DNA of 64,000 nt, from positions 1 to 64,000 of the forward strand of contig NZ_AUCI01000013.1 of assembly GCF_000429685.1 (NCBI RefSeq), in the 5' to 3' direction. Under the pieces are notes generated by a model, which worked only from the letters and a program-made list of their open reading frames with translations, was not told the DNA's origin and made no database searches. The DNA comes from Salibacterium aidingense DSM 18341. Lineage in GTDB: Bacteria > Bacillota > Bacilli > Bacillales > Marinococcaceae. Positions 34,791 to 43,191 of this stretch are shown piece by piece; position 1 is the first letter of the stretch, and every line of letters starts with the position of its first letter. A program made the position numbers and the translations under genes.

Positions 34791-36087
34791 ATATCAGCCT
34801 TTTCAACTTAAACAAACCGTGCAGAATAAACAGAATTCTATTACCTTTCAACAACCATCGGAGAGATATAGAACGATGTTAATAATAGAACGATTAAAAA
34901 AAGCATTTCACGAGTTTGTTAATAAGGATGACTTTATTGCTTTTTTGCAATGGGCCCAAGGTTTAAAAAGAAGAGAAATTTATGTACTTCCTTCCTTATT
35001 CGAAGAAAATATGTTGGAAAAGTGGAAACATCATTTAGGAAATTTTATTGTAGATCAAGCCAAAAAATATAAACGAATGTTTAGACATTTGTTAAACGCT
35101 TACTATCACACGAATAATACAAGATGGATATGGGAAGCTGTGCAGACTTGTTACGTTTCCCACCAGGAGTTCCATGAAAAGTTCACTATTAATACAGATG
35201 TTGAAAAGTGGAATAGTTTTTTAGAGGCAAGTGATCCGAATGCATGGTTAGTAAATGCTATAAAAAATGAAAATAATGATTATGCAACTATTTTTAAACG
35301 TCACTGGTTAACAGAAAGTACAAAAGTCGGGCATATTGTGTTAATTAAAATGTTTTTGTCAGCAGAAGAATCGTTTTTCATTGAGAATGAAAGTTTATTT
35401 GAGGATTTCTATACAAATAGTACAGACCAAACAAAACAACTCATGACTCAAGCTCTAATTCAGAATTGTCGCTTATCAAATGTATATCAGCTTGCTAGGA
35501 ACGTTATTTATCCGGATAGAAGAACACATCGACGTCATCCAATGCTTTGGAAAGATATAAAAGAAAAGGAAAAAGAAGAGTTTGCCCGATGGATACTAAG
35601 ATTAGAAATTAAAAATTTCTTTGAAGAAATAAACACTAGTCATGAGCGCTTCCATTACTGGAAAAAGTTCGTGGTCAATTTAGAAGATTTAATAATAATT
35701 GATGAGAAGAAGACTATGCTTATGTTTTTTAAAGATGTAGTGGTTATGGAAGTTCTAGGAACTGGGGCAGTGTATATTTACTCAAGGCATATTTTTGATG
35801 AACATTTCTGGCCATTATTGCAAAATGTTCAGAACTATTATTATCTTGAAAGAAGAAAATTTATGAATAAAGATTTAATTATTCAAGACGGTATAATTAA
35901 GCAGTCTAATGGTGATATGCACACAAGAGAGGGAAGACTTATTCACTCAGGTGCCTGGCAATCACGCTTTGATTCTTACTTCATGTTGACCTTAAACTGG
36001 GAGGTGAATGAAGATGTTTTGGCCAAAAAAGAGAGAGAACAGTTTAAATTGGAGAATGACCCTGTTGAAGCACGGAATTCAATTTGA
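34780..36087 (+). CDS. zorC: Zorya protein ZorC (EH-signature)
   Basis: A 435-aa soluble protein overlapping zorB by 11 bases and zorD by 74. It is helical and basic, with a C-terminal segment (HEFHEK and later HSGAWQSRFDSYFMLTLNWE) in keeping with the EH-signature family that defines ZorC. In the studied type I system ZorC is a cytoplasmic DNA-binding component acting with ZorD. I assign it mainly by position between zorB and the SNF2 helicase; the E. coli protein is longer (about 560 aa). No nuclease motif is seen, which argues against the type II gene zorE. Confidence 0.8.
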   Translation: MKFEYQPFQLKQTVQNKQNSITFQQPSERYRTMLIIERLKKAFHEFVNKDDFIAFLQWAQGLKRREIYVLPSLFEENMLEKWKHHLGNFIVDQAKKYKRMFRHLLNAYYHTNNTRWIWEAVQTCYVSHQEFHEKFTINTDVEKWNSFLEASDPNAWLVNAIKNENNDYATIFKRHWLTESTKVGHIVLIKMFLSAEESFFIENESLFEDFYTNSTDQTKQLMTQALIQNCRLSNVYQLARNVIYPDRRTHRRHPMLWKDIKEKEKEEFARWILRLEIKNFFEEINTSHERFHYWKKFVVNLEDLIIIDEKKTMLMFFKDVVVMEVLGTGAVYIYSRHIFDEHFWPLLQNVQNYYYLERRKFMNKDLIIQDGIIKQSNGDMHTREGRLIHSGAWQSRFDSYFMLTLNWEVNEDVLAKKEREQFKLENDPVEARNSI

Positions 36088-38629
36088 AATCAAATTGCAA
36101 AAAGGTAAGGAGGAACAAGCTACTTCTTTGCCTTTTTCTCAACAGGAAATTACGGAATATTATCGATTGAAAGGGTTCTCCCAATACGTTGCCTGGGAGG
36201 AACTTTACGATCGCGGTTGTATAACTGATCAAGTTCTACCTTATTCTGAGTTCTATAAATTACTAGAAAACGCAGAAGATGCAGAAATACTTCAGCAATT
36301 AAATTTACCTATTCAACCGGAAAATGTTTCCGGTAAACTTATCCTTGATTCTCTACCAGATCAAGCGGAAATGAATGTGGAACTTTATGACCAATCAGGT
36401 CGTAATTTAAGTCGAATGTCTAAGGATGCAGGTGCCATTCATGATGTTCAAGGTGACTGGATACTCTTACCACAAAATGTGTGGGCGTTAAAAACTGCTC
36501 TTGAAGAAACATATGATTCTGGCTATCAGAAAATAGGGATTTGTCAGCAGCTAGCAATAGAAGCGGGGATTCAGTTTGATTCATTTTTAGAAAACGAATA
36601 TTATCACGTAATGGACTCCTATGAAGTAGATGTGAAAGTCCATAACCCTGAACATTTAGAGTTAACCTTACAAGGAAAAAATGAAGAGGAGACGACTTCA
36701 TTGAATAGATCTTCAGAGGTAACTTCTTTTCAAAAAGGCATGGAACGTGATCGTTACGTAAAATCAAATGAAGTTAATGAAGATACTAATAAACTGTTAC
36801 AAAAACAACATATAGTGGGGGAAGAAGTACCTTTATTATTGGAAAATCCATCGGCTATTTTGCCAGAACATGATTATATTTTCGATTTAGAATTGTTTTC
36901 TGAACGAGTGAAAGGTCTAATCCCAATACAGCATGTTAAAAAATATAAGACAGAAGATGGTAAATTTGAATGGTTTAGTGAGTCGGATGACAACATAGAA
37001 ATGCCTGATTTAGATTATTTGAAGGATTTAATCAACAAACATCCTGATGAACAATATGTATTTGACAAGGACAAATGGGTTTACCTGGATCCTCAATTAC
37101 GAAATGAAGTACTTGGACGGAATTCAGACAAAAATGAATCTCAAAAACCTTATCAGCTTGACATTCAAAAAAATGAGGAAGAATTAGAGTACCACACGGA
37201 AGGAAAAGGAAAGGCAACTTTTCAACACTTTTCTTTGCCGGAGTCCTTCTATGCTGATTTATTTGAACATCAAAAAGAGGGCTTTGATTGGATGTGTTAC
37301 TTGTATGAGAAAGGCAGCGGTGGACTTTTAGCAGATGATATGGGCTTAGGAAAAACGATACAAGTTCTGGCTTTTCTACAAAGGCAAAAAGAAAAGAACA
37401 GAATTTCACCTACGTTAATCGTCCTGCCTCTAGCACTCATAGAGAACTGGGTGAAAGAAATGAAATCTTTTGCTCCAGAACTAAAAGAGTTAGTATACAT
37501 ACATCAAGGGTCAAATCGTATAAGTACGACTGACGGTCTCCAAAAAGTGTCAATCATTCTGACTACTTACGATACATTAAGAATTGATCAAATAATATTT
37601 GCTCAAGTAGATTTCAAACATGTGTTATGCGATGAAGCTCAAAATGTAAAAAGTCATCAATCGCAACGATCGATAGCATTACGTGCTTTAAAGACCAACT
37701 TCCGTCTTGCATTAACAGGTACTCCTGTTGAGAATTCACTCGAAGAATTGTGGGCAATTATGGATTTTGTCCAGCCAGGGGAATTGGGATCTTTGAAGCA
37801 ATTCCGAGAGACATTTATGGATCAAGAAAAGGGTGATAGGTTATTAGAACTTATCCAGCCATATTATTTAAGACGAACGAAAAAAGAAATATTAGATAAT
37901 CGTTTACCTAAAAAATATGATCAACAAGGCCCTATTTATGTTAACGCCAGCGAAACCCAACAAAACCTTGTTCGTCCTATGTTATCCGCGAAAGAAGGTG
38001 GCCAAGTAGGTGTACTCAATATGCTGATGAAACTGAGACAGTTGTATGGACACCCTGGGGCCGTCAATGATACCTTAATGGAAATATCTCATGAAGAGGC
38101 TCCGAAACTATTAGAAGTAATCAGATTGCTGAAAAACATTAAGGAGAAAGACGAGAAAGTACTCATCTTTACAGAGTTTAAAAAAATTCACTCGATCCTA
38201 AAAAAAGAAATCATGAAAACGTTCGGTATTTCTGCACCAATTATAGATGGCAGTACAAAAAACAGGACAGCAGTAGTGAATCATTTTAATGAGTGTGATG
38301 GGTTCGGTGTGATGATTCTCTCACCAAAAGCAGCGGGTGTAGGATTGACAATTACAAGCGCTAACCATGTTATCCATTATACAAGATGGTGGAATCCAGC
38401 AGTAGAAAATCAAGCGACTGATAGATGCTATCGTATCGGACAATCTAAAGATGTTTATGTCTATTATGTTATCACGCAAGATAAGAAACTATTTCCCAAT
38501 GGCACAGTTGAAGAAATAATGCATCAGATGTTAGAGGAGAAAAGAGATATGGCTGATAATGTAATACAGCCATTTGATACAACAGGACTGCAAGCAATGG
38601 TAGCTGAGAAAATTAATTTTTCAACTTAA
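36014..38629 (+). CDS. zorD: Zorya protein ZorD (SNF2-type helicase/nuclease)
   Basis: An 871-aa protein. The first 400 residues are family-specific; from about 415 comes an SNF2/RapA ATPase with Walker A DDMGLGKT near 438, DEAQ near 539, LTGTPVEN near 565, and the C-terminal helicase half (VLIFTEFKKIH, SPKAAGVGLTITSANHVIHY, then QATDRCYRIGQ). ZorD is the effector proposed to degrade phage DNA in type I Zorya; the E. coli protein is around 1080 aa, so this one is shorter at the N-terminus. The start at 36014 is nine bases after GGGAGGTGA; ATG 36008 is nearer. The start overlaps zorC in another frame. Confidence 0.92.
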   Translation: MFWPKKRENSLNWRMTLLKHGIQFEIKLQKGKEEQATSLPFSQQEITEYYRLKGFSQYVAWEELYDRGCITDQVLPYSEFYKLLENAEDAEILQQLNLPIQPENVSGKLILDSLPDQAEMNVELYDQSGRNLSRMSKDAGAIHDVQGDWILLPQNVWALKTALEETYDSGYQKIGICQQLAIEAGIQFDSFLENEYYHVMDSYEVDVKVHNPEHLELTLQGKNEEETTSLNRSSEVTSFQKGMERDRYVKSNEVNEDTNKLLQKQHIVGEEVPLLLENPSAILPEHDYIFDLELFSERVKGLIPIQHVKKYKTEDGKFEWFSESDDNIEMPDLDYLKDLINKHPDEQYVFDKDKWVYLDPQLRNEVLGRNSDKNESQKPYQLDIQKNEEELEYHTEGKGKATFQHFSLPESFYADLFEHQKEGFDWMCYLYEKGSGGLLADDMGLGKTIQVLAFLQRQKEKNRISPTLIVLPLALIENWVKEMKSFAPELKELVYIHQGSNRISTTDGLQKVSIILTTYDTLRIDQIIFAQVDFKHVLCDEAQNVKSHQSQRSIALRALKTNFRLALTGTPVENSLEELWAIMDFVQPGELGSLKQFRETFMDQEKGDRLLELIQPYYLRRTKKEILDNRLPKKYDQQGPIYVNASETQQNLVRPMLSAKEGGQVGVLNMLMKLRQLYGHPGAVNDTLMEISHEEAPKLLEVIRLLKNIKEKDEKVLIFTEFKKIHSILKKEIMKTFGISAPIIDGSTKNRTAVVNHFNECDGFGVMILSPKAAGVGLTITSANHVIHYTRWWNPAVENQATDRCYRIGQSKDVYVYYVITQDKKLFPNGTVEEIMHQMLEEKRDMADNVIQPFDTTGLQAMVAEKINFST

Positions 38630-38689
38630 CCCTTAAGACAGAATATTATATTAGTATTTGAGCTTGTCCAATCCAAATGATGGAGTTTA

Positions 38690-39088
38690 TTACAGAAATA
38701 GAATTTGTTGTAATCTATTCTTTAGTTCTAAAAGATGTGGACGTCCTGCAAGAAGTAATTGGCTATATTCCTCCTGTGTTCTGTCTACAATTAAACTACC
38801 AACATCAAATTCTGGTGCAATTATATACTCACTTTCAATTTCCTCCAACTCGATTTCTTTAAAAGTAGCAAGTGATTGAATTTCTTCACATTGAACTATA
38901 TCTATTGTTTTAGTAATGATGTAATCGTTAATTGCGTTTGAGGAATAAAGGTCTACCAATTCATTTATGGCTTCATTGACGCAATCACTTGTAATTGTAT
39001 TTTGATCATAACTATTCTCATAAATAATATGTTCTATCTTTTCGTAAAACCCCTCAATATTTGCTAGTATTGTAGTCAATTTTTCCAT
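38690..39088 (-). CDS. Hypothetical acidic protein downstream of Zorya
   Basis: A 132-aa acidic protein with start at 39088, seven bases after GGAGTGAG. Helical N-terminal half (MEKLTTILANIEGFYEKIEH) and a middle rich in Ile, Glu and Asp; no membrane segment, cysteine cluster or known motif. It is encoded convergently to zorD with about 60 bases between the stops. I do not recognise a family. It may be a defence accessory or an anti-defence/immunity protein, but nothing in the sequence demonstrates this. Confidence 0.55.
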   Translation of the reverse strand: MEKLTTILANIEGFYEKIEHIIYENSYDQNTITSDCVNEAINELVDLYSSNAINDYIITKTIDIVQCEEIQSLATFKEIELEEIESEYIIAPEFDVGSLIVDRTQEEYSQLLLAGRPHLLELKNRLQQILFL

Positions 39089-39333
39089 TAGCTTACTCAC
39101 TCCATTCATATTATTTGTACATGATATGAATAGATAAGTTAAATTATTCTAGTGTTAAAATAAGTAACTTCACGTATGTGGCGAAGAACTGCTGAGATCA
39201 AAAGAAAGAAGACACGAAGGAAGTCGAGCAGAAGCTTATTGAGTCAATAATGTCTGCAAAACTAAGTCTTTTAACTCGCATATAATCCTAAAAATGGTAA
39301 ACTTGTATTATATTATATAATAGGAGGATTATC

Positions 39334-40458
39334 ATGTCAGGAAAAAGAATTAATTTTTTAGTAGTTTTAGTTTTTATACTATCACTGCCTGTTGGAGTTG
39401 CTAATGCACAGGTTTTTTCAGATGTTGAAGAAGACTTTTGGGCTTATGAGAGCATTGAATGGGCCAATAGTGAAGGTATTATAAATGGTTATGAGGATGG
39501 AACGTTTGAGCCAAATGAAACTTTCACAGAAGCTCAATTTGCATCCATTTTAATGGAATACTTTGATATGAGTGAAGAAACACCATCAGATGGAAATCAC
39601 TGGGCGCAAGGTATCTATGATTCTTTGGGTAATCATGATTTACCGTTGCAGGGATATACTAATGATTCAGAGAAAAACAGTGCTATTAATAGGGGTACAT
39701 TAGCGAGAGTGATTGCTGCAACACAAGATCATGATGATGATATTCATTCAGCAGTAGATTTTATGTACGAAAATAACATTTCTAGCGGTAGAGACGGAGA
39801 ACAAACATATGAAGCCTATGGAGTAAGTGAAACATTGACTCGTGCGCAGGCAGCTGTGTTTTTCTCTAACCTAGAAGATAGCGGATTGACGGTAATAAGA
39901 GATGAAGGAACGGAAGATGAGTCAACAACTGATGAAGAAAATGTTCAAGAGGAAATGGCAGAAGAAACAAATGAAACTGAAAATAATGACGAGAATAACA
40001 ACAATGAAGATATAGGCACACGTAACAATCCTTTATCACATGGACAGACAGCTGAGATACAAGATACTGATCTTTTAAGTGGAAAAGTTCACTATAGTAT
40101 GACATTGATTGAATCTGTTAGTGGAGAAGACGCAGAAGATATGGTAATGGAAGCTAATCCTTACAACAGTACTACCGAAGCAAATAAAGAATATATATTG
40201 GCTAAATTCAAAGTCAAACTTCATGAAGTAACTGATGCGCCTTTTAATGTAAACGGTCAACAGTTTGATGTAATTAGTGAAGGTGGCTCTTCCTATGAAG
40301 ATTTTGTATCTGTAGCTGGTTTAGAACCAAACTTTGGATCTGACTTGTATAACGGTGGAGAAACAGAAGGATGGGTAGCATTTGTCGTTGATAAAGATGA
40401 TAACAAGCCTTTAGCTAAATACAATGAAGCTTGGTTTGATCTTAGAGACTCGGAATAA
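39334..40458 (+). CDS. Secreted SLH-domain protein with DUF4352-like domain
   Basis: A 374-aa exported protein. The signal peptide (LVVLVFILSLPVGVANA, cleaved near residue 25) is followed by SLH repeats at about 28-190 (FSDVEEDFWAYESIEWANSE, then GYEDGTFEPNETFTEAQFAS), a highly acidic linker (EETNETENNDENNNNED), and a beta-rich C-terminal domain of the DUF4352 type (SHGQTAEIQDTDLLSGKVHY). SLH repeats bind secondary cell-wall polymer, so it should sit on the cell surface. The acidic linker fits a halophile. AGGAGG precedes the start. It is the last cargo gene before the right repeat; whether it modifies phage adsorption is speculation. Confidence 0.8.
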   Translation: MSGKRINFLVVLVFILSLPVGVANAQVFSDVEEDFWAYESIEWANSEGIINGYEDGTFEPNETFTEAQFASILMEYFDMSEETPSDGNHWAQGIYDSLGNHDLPLQGYTNDSEKNSAINRGTLARVIAATQDHDDDIHSAVDFMYENNISSGRDGEQTYEAYGVSETLTRAQAAVFFSNLEDSGLTVIRDEGTEDESTTDEENVQEEMAEETNETENNDENNNNEDIGTRNNPLSHGQTAEIQDTDLLSGKVHYSMTLIESVSGEDAEDMVMEANPYNSTTEANKEYILAKFKVKLHEVTDAPFNVNGQQFDVISEGGSSYEDFVSVAGLEPNFGSDLYNGGETEGWVAFVVDKDDNKPLAKYNEAWFDLRDSE

Positions 40459-40473
40459 TAGTTTAACAACAGG

Positions 40474-40518
40474 GCAGGGCCTTATACATGGCTCTGCTTC
40501 AGTTTTATAAAACTGAAG
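40474..40518 (+). terminator. Hairpins after the SLH gene
   Basis: A stem GCAGGGCC/GGCTCTGC (40474-40497) is followed directly by a perfect 22-bp palindrome CTTCAGTTTTATAAAACTGA AG (40497-40518). The first is a likely terminator for the SLH gene although the T tract is poor; the second could assist in either direction or be a protein-binding site near the right attachment repeat. Confidence 0.5.
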
Positions 40519-40637
40519 GTGGAATTTTAGGCAACCACTTGATTGTTTTCTGCGACTGCATTACTATTAGATGTAAATACCGTGAAAGAAGATGGGTACG
40601 GCTTCAACTATAGGCGAAACATATAGTCATGACGCAG

Positions 40638-40722
40638 ATACATAAGCTTCCTTAGCTCAGTTGGTAGAGCGCATCCATGGTAAGGATGAGGTCACCGGTT
40701 CGAGTCCGGTAGGAAGCTCCAT
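40638..40722 (+). repeat. Right attachment-site direct repeat (85 bp)
   Basis: Identical to 389-473 over 85 bases including the whole tRNA-Thr gene and eight bases upstream of it. Identity ends at 40637 (G against T) and 40723 (A against C). It forms the right boundary of the integrative element. Confidence 0.85.
40646..40721 (+). tRNA. tRNA-Thr (anticodon GGT), right copy
   Basis: An exact copy of the tRNA at 397-472, with the same loop ATGGTAA (anticodon GGT) and encoded CCA. It has no rRNA operon in front of it here, so its expression depends on an unseen promoter within the island end. Downstream, CTCC/GGGG followed by five T residues (about 40738-40760) may terminate it. Confidence 0.95.
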
Positions 40723-40783
40723 AATAGAAATGCGACACTCCTTGATATAGAGGGGTTTTTATTATGTCTTAAATTGGTACAGT

Positions 40784-41011
40784 TTAAGGCTTTTTAGTAG
40801 TATAGGGGTTTTGGGTACGGATTGAAAGGGGTGTGAGTTTCCATCGGTAATTTCCTGGTTCTCTAAGTTCATTTAGATAGTTAACAACGTGAATGGTTTT
40901 TATATTACTTAGCTTTTTGTCGCCAAATTCGGGAAGCAATCGTTTGTTAATCGTTAAGTTATAATAATGAATAGATAGCAGTACCGGCAAGACATTATGG
41001 AAGCGGTTCAA
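40784..41011 (-). pseudogene. Truncated second phage integrase
   Basis: The minus-strand frame has a core-binding-domain signature of tyrosine recombinases: INKRLLPEFGDKKLSNIKTI followed by HVVNYLNEL. It lacks the true N-terminus (the listed first Met is internal) and the whole catalytic domain, ending near 40784. It differs from the island integrase at 592. It lies about 60 bases outside the right repeat, where an element using the same tRNA would keep its integrase, so I infer an older, mostly deleted insertion at this tRNA-Thr. Confidence 0.7.
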
Positions 41012-41663
41012 TCAACGCCGCTCCTTGATTTTTTGGACTGTTCACGTCCGTGCTGACCGGATAGGCTGTCATCCGCTCCCCATCAACAACCGTCATACAG
41101 GACTGAATGCGTTCGGTGTCCTGGATAGCCGGGTCCAGCCAAACCGATTCCTGTTCTTCTGTCAGGACCACCGGCATGCGGTCATGCAGATCTTTCATAA
41201 AGGTATTGGCAGCGGTGGTTAAAATGGTGCAGGTATATAAGGTGGTGCTGTCGTTTTCTTATTTCTCCCACAGTCCTGCTAACCCCATCACGTTTTGATC
41301 CTGCAGGTAAATGCGGTACGGTTGCTTTTTTCCATCCTCTTTGGCCCATTCATAAAAGCTGTCAGCCGGGATGATACAACGCTGCCGCTGGAGCGGACGC
41401 TTAAAACTGTTTTTTGTTGGAGCGGTTTCGGACCGGGCGTTGATCATCTTGTAGCCAATCTTGGGATCGTCCGCCCAAAATGGCACCAGTCCCCATTTTA
41501 GTTTACCAAGCCGCCGACGCCGGCCATCTGAAATAACAACAGCAATATCCTGACCAGGGGCGATATTGTAACCAGGGTGGTAATCCTGAATTGCCGTCGA
41601 ATCGATATGGAACCGCTGCTCAATGTGTTGCAGAGGTAACGTTAATGTAAAACGACCACACAT
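40995..41663 (-). pseudogene. SRAP (YedK/HMCES-like) gene with an in-frame stop
   Basis: SRAP proteins crosslink to abasic sites in single-stranded DNA through Cys2 and are exposed by SOS or mobile elements. The frame begins MCGRFTL with Cys2, contains GYNIAPGQ, KWGLVPFWADD, NARSETAPTKNSF and CIIPADSFYEW, all signature blocks, and continues to PVVLTEEQESVWLDP and the end at 40995. Full length would be 222 aa, normal for the family. A TAA at 41259-41261 interrupts after LAGLWEK; reading resumes in the same frame (STTLYTCTILTTAANTFMKD), so it is a nonsense change rather than a frameshift. The gene is probably inactive unless read through. Confidence 0.85.
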
Positions 41664-41928
41664 GTTTAGAACACTACTTTCTTAGAAATATTTTTTCTTT
41701 AAGTTGGTTTACCCTCTTTTTCATTCTATCGGAGATTTCTTATGTGTATACTTGAAATTTTTTTTGATGATTGTACTTTCCAAGAACAAGAGTAACTAAT
41801 TTCTTTAACCCCTTCTTCTTCCTGCTAATTGTTATATATAATAGAGATAATACTTAAAGGTGGAAACAGTGAAACAATATACTTGAATAGCTATTAACAA
41901 ATTGCAAAGATTTAAAGGAGATGATCTT

Positions 41929-42915
41929 ATAACGAAATGGTGGATGATTCGGGCTGGTGATAATAATGAGTTGCTGCCTGTTTGGGAGAAGGAAGGTATA
42001 GCGTCGATAGGCTGGCCGTCACTCGGTAATCCTAAGGAATATCGGTCTGTTGATGATTTAAAGAAAAAAGCTGATGAAGTATTTGAAGAAAAGAATCCAC
42101 GTTCTCGTTCTAGCTGGGTAAATCAGGTATGGCGTTTTAGTCATAAAATAGGACAAGGGGATCGAGTAATTACATATTCAAAGGAAAAAAGAGAATATAT
42201 GATAGGAACGGTATCAGAGGATCATTTTTATGACAAAACAGTGGGTGACTTTCATTATCCCAATCACATCCGTGTAAATTGGGAAGATAATAGAATAGCA
42301 AGAGATATATTGCCTCAAGGTGCAAAGAACAGCCTGGGATCTACCCTGACGGTTTTTAGAGTGGATGAATGGGGTGAAACATTTGAACAGTTGTTAAACA
42401 ATCCTGCAGCATCTTCTCAAAGTGACAGTGACGAAGAAACAGCGGAAGAGGATGCAATTAAAGATATTATGGGAATTGCCTTGGGAATGATTGAAGACAA
42501 AATTGATCATTTGGATCCATGGGAAATGCAAAAACTAATAGCGGGATTATTAGTTGCAATGGGGTATTATGCTGAAGAAAGTGGGAAAGGACCGGATGGA
42601 GGTATAGACGTGCTTGCCTATAAAGATGCATTTGGTTTTCAAAAGCCAATCATAAAGACTCAAGTAAAGCACCGTAAAGACAAAGCAGGTTCAAAAGAGG
42701 TTCAACAATTATTAGGAGCGCATCCAATGGATGCAAACTGTCTTTTTATCTCTACAGGAGGTTTTTCATCCAGTGCCCTCAAGGTCGCTAACCAATATTC
42801 AGTTAAACTAATTAATCTCGAGCAGCTGGTAAAACTCATTGTAGAATGGTATGAAAATATGCCGCATGAAACAAAGGCGTTATTACCTCTGAAAAAAATG
42901 TACGTACCTGAATAA
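41929..42915 (+). CDS. Mrr-type restriction endonuclease (flanking copy)
   Basis: A 328-aa paralogue of the island gene at 27531, with the same layout: EVE/PUA-like N-terminus (TKWWMIRAGDNNELLPVWE) and Mrr nuclease (GKGPDGGIDVL, then KPIIKTQVKHR). The two are alike along their whole length. AAAGGAG at 41914-41920 points to ATA at 41929, which aligns with the ATG of the paralogue; ATG is absent there. Other in-frame starts are TTG 41902, upstream of the ribosome site, and ATG 41944, which would cut the domain. Either it uses a rare AUA start or the start codon is mutated. It lies outside the island, followed by a terminator. Confidence 0.82.
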   Translation: MTKWWMIRAGDNNELLPVWEKEGIASIGWPSLGNPKEYRSVDDLKKKADEVFEEKNPRSRSSWVNQVWRFSHKIGQGDRVITYSKEKREYMIGTVSEDHFYDKTVGDFHYPNHIRVNWEDNRIARDILPQGAKNSLGSTLTVFRVDEWGETFEQLLNNPAASSQSDSDEETAEEDAIKDIMGIALGMIEDKIDHLDPWEMQKLIAGLLVAMGYYAEESGKGPDGGIDVLAYKDAFGFQKPIIKTQVKHRKDKAGSKEVQQLLGAHPMDANCLFISTGGFSSSALKVANQYSVKLINLEQLVKLIVEWYENMPHETKALLPLKKMYVPE

Positions 42916-42974
42916 GAAAACTTTTCATGTCATTGTTTATCACTCCTGTTTAGATAAATGGCAAAAAGAAGGAA

Positions 42975-43004
42975 AAAAAAGACCTGCGATCACAGATCTT
43001 TTTT
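42975..43004 (+). terminator. Terminator after the flanking mrr gene
   Basis: AAAAAAGA and TCTTTTTT flank a CTG/CAG stem with a six-base loop; the run of T residues suits rho-independent termination on the plus strand. Beyond it a 22-codon remnant (NAAEKEVIKSVKEYIKEKKL R, to 43077) of unknown origin is visible, without a start. Confidence 0.65.
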
Positions 43005-43191
43005 CTAAATAAATGCTGCGGAAAAAGAAGTCATCAAATCGGTGAAAGAATATATTAAAGAGAAAAAACTTCGTTAAAACACCTATATGAATTCTAATTG
43101 ACAACAGTAATGATAAGGGAGAAAGTATGTTAGAAATCAATAAAGGCAACTCGCTTTCCTGCTTCCCCTCTTTCAATGATCACGTTATGGC

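Larger units (their letters stand above)
389..40722. mobile_element. Integrative defence island inserted at tRNA-Thr
   Basis: The boundaries are two identical 85-bp repeats that each contain an entire tRNA-Thr gene. A tyrosine recombinase lies directly inside the left end, and an excisionase-like HTH protein, a RusA-like protein, RadC proteins and a replication-type protein lie further in. The interior is clearly more AT-rich than the flank beyond 43 kb. Cargo is BREX type 1, Mrr, a GmrSD-type enzyme, Zorya type I, two HEPN-like proteins and a CoiA-like nuclease. No relaxase or conjugation ATPase is visible, so it looks like a mobilisable or phage-satellite-like island rather than a self-transmissible element. 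Whether it still excises is unknown. Confidence 0.85.
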
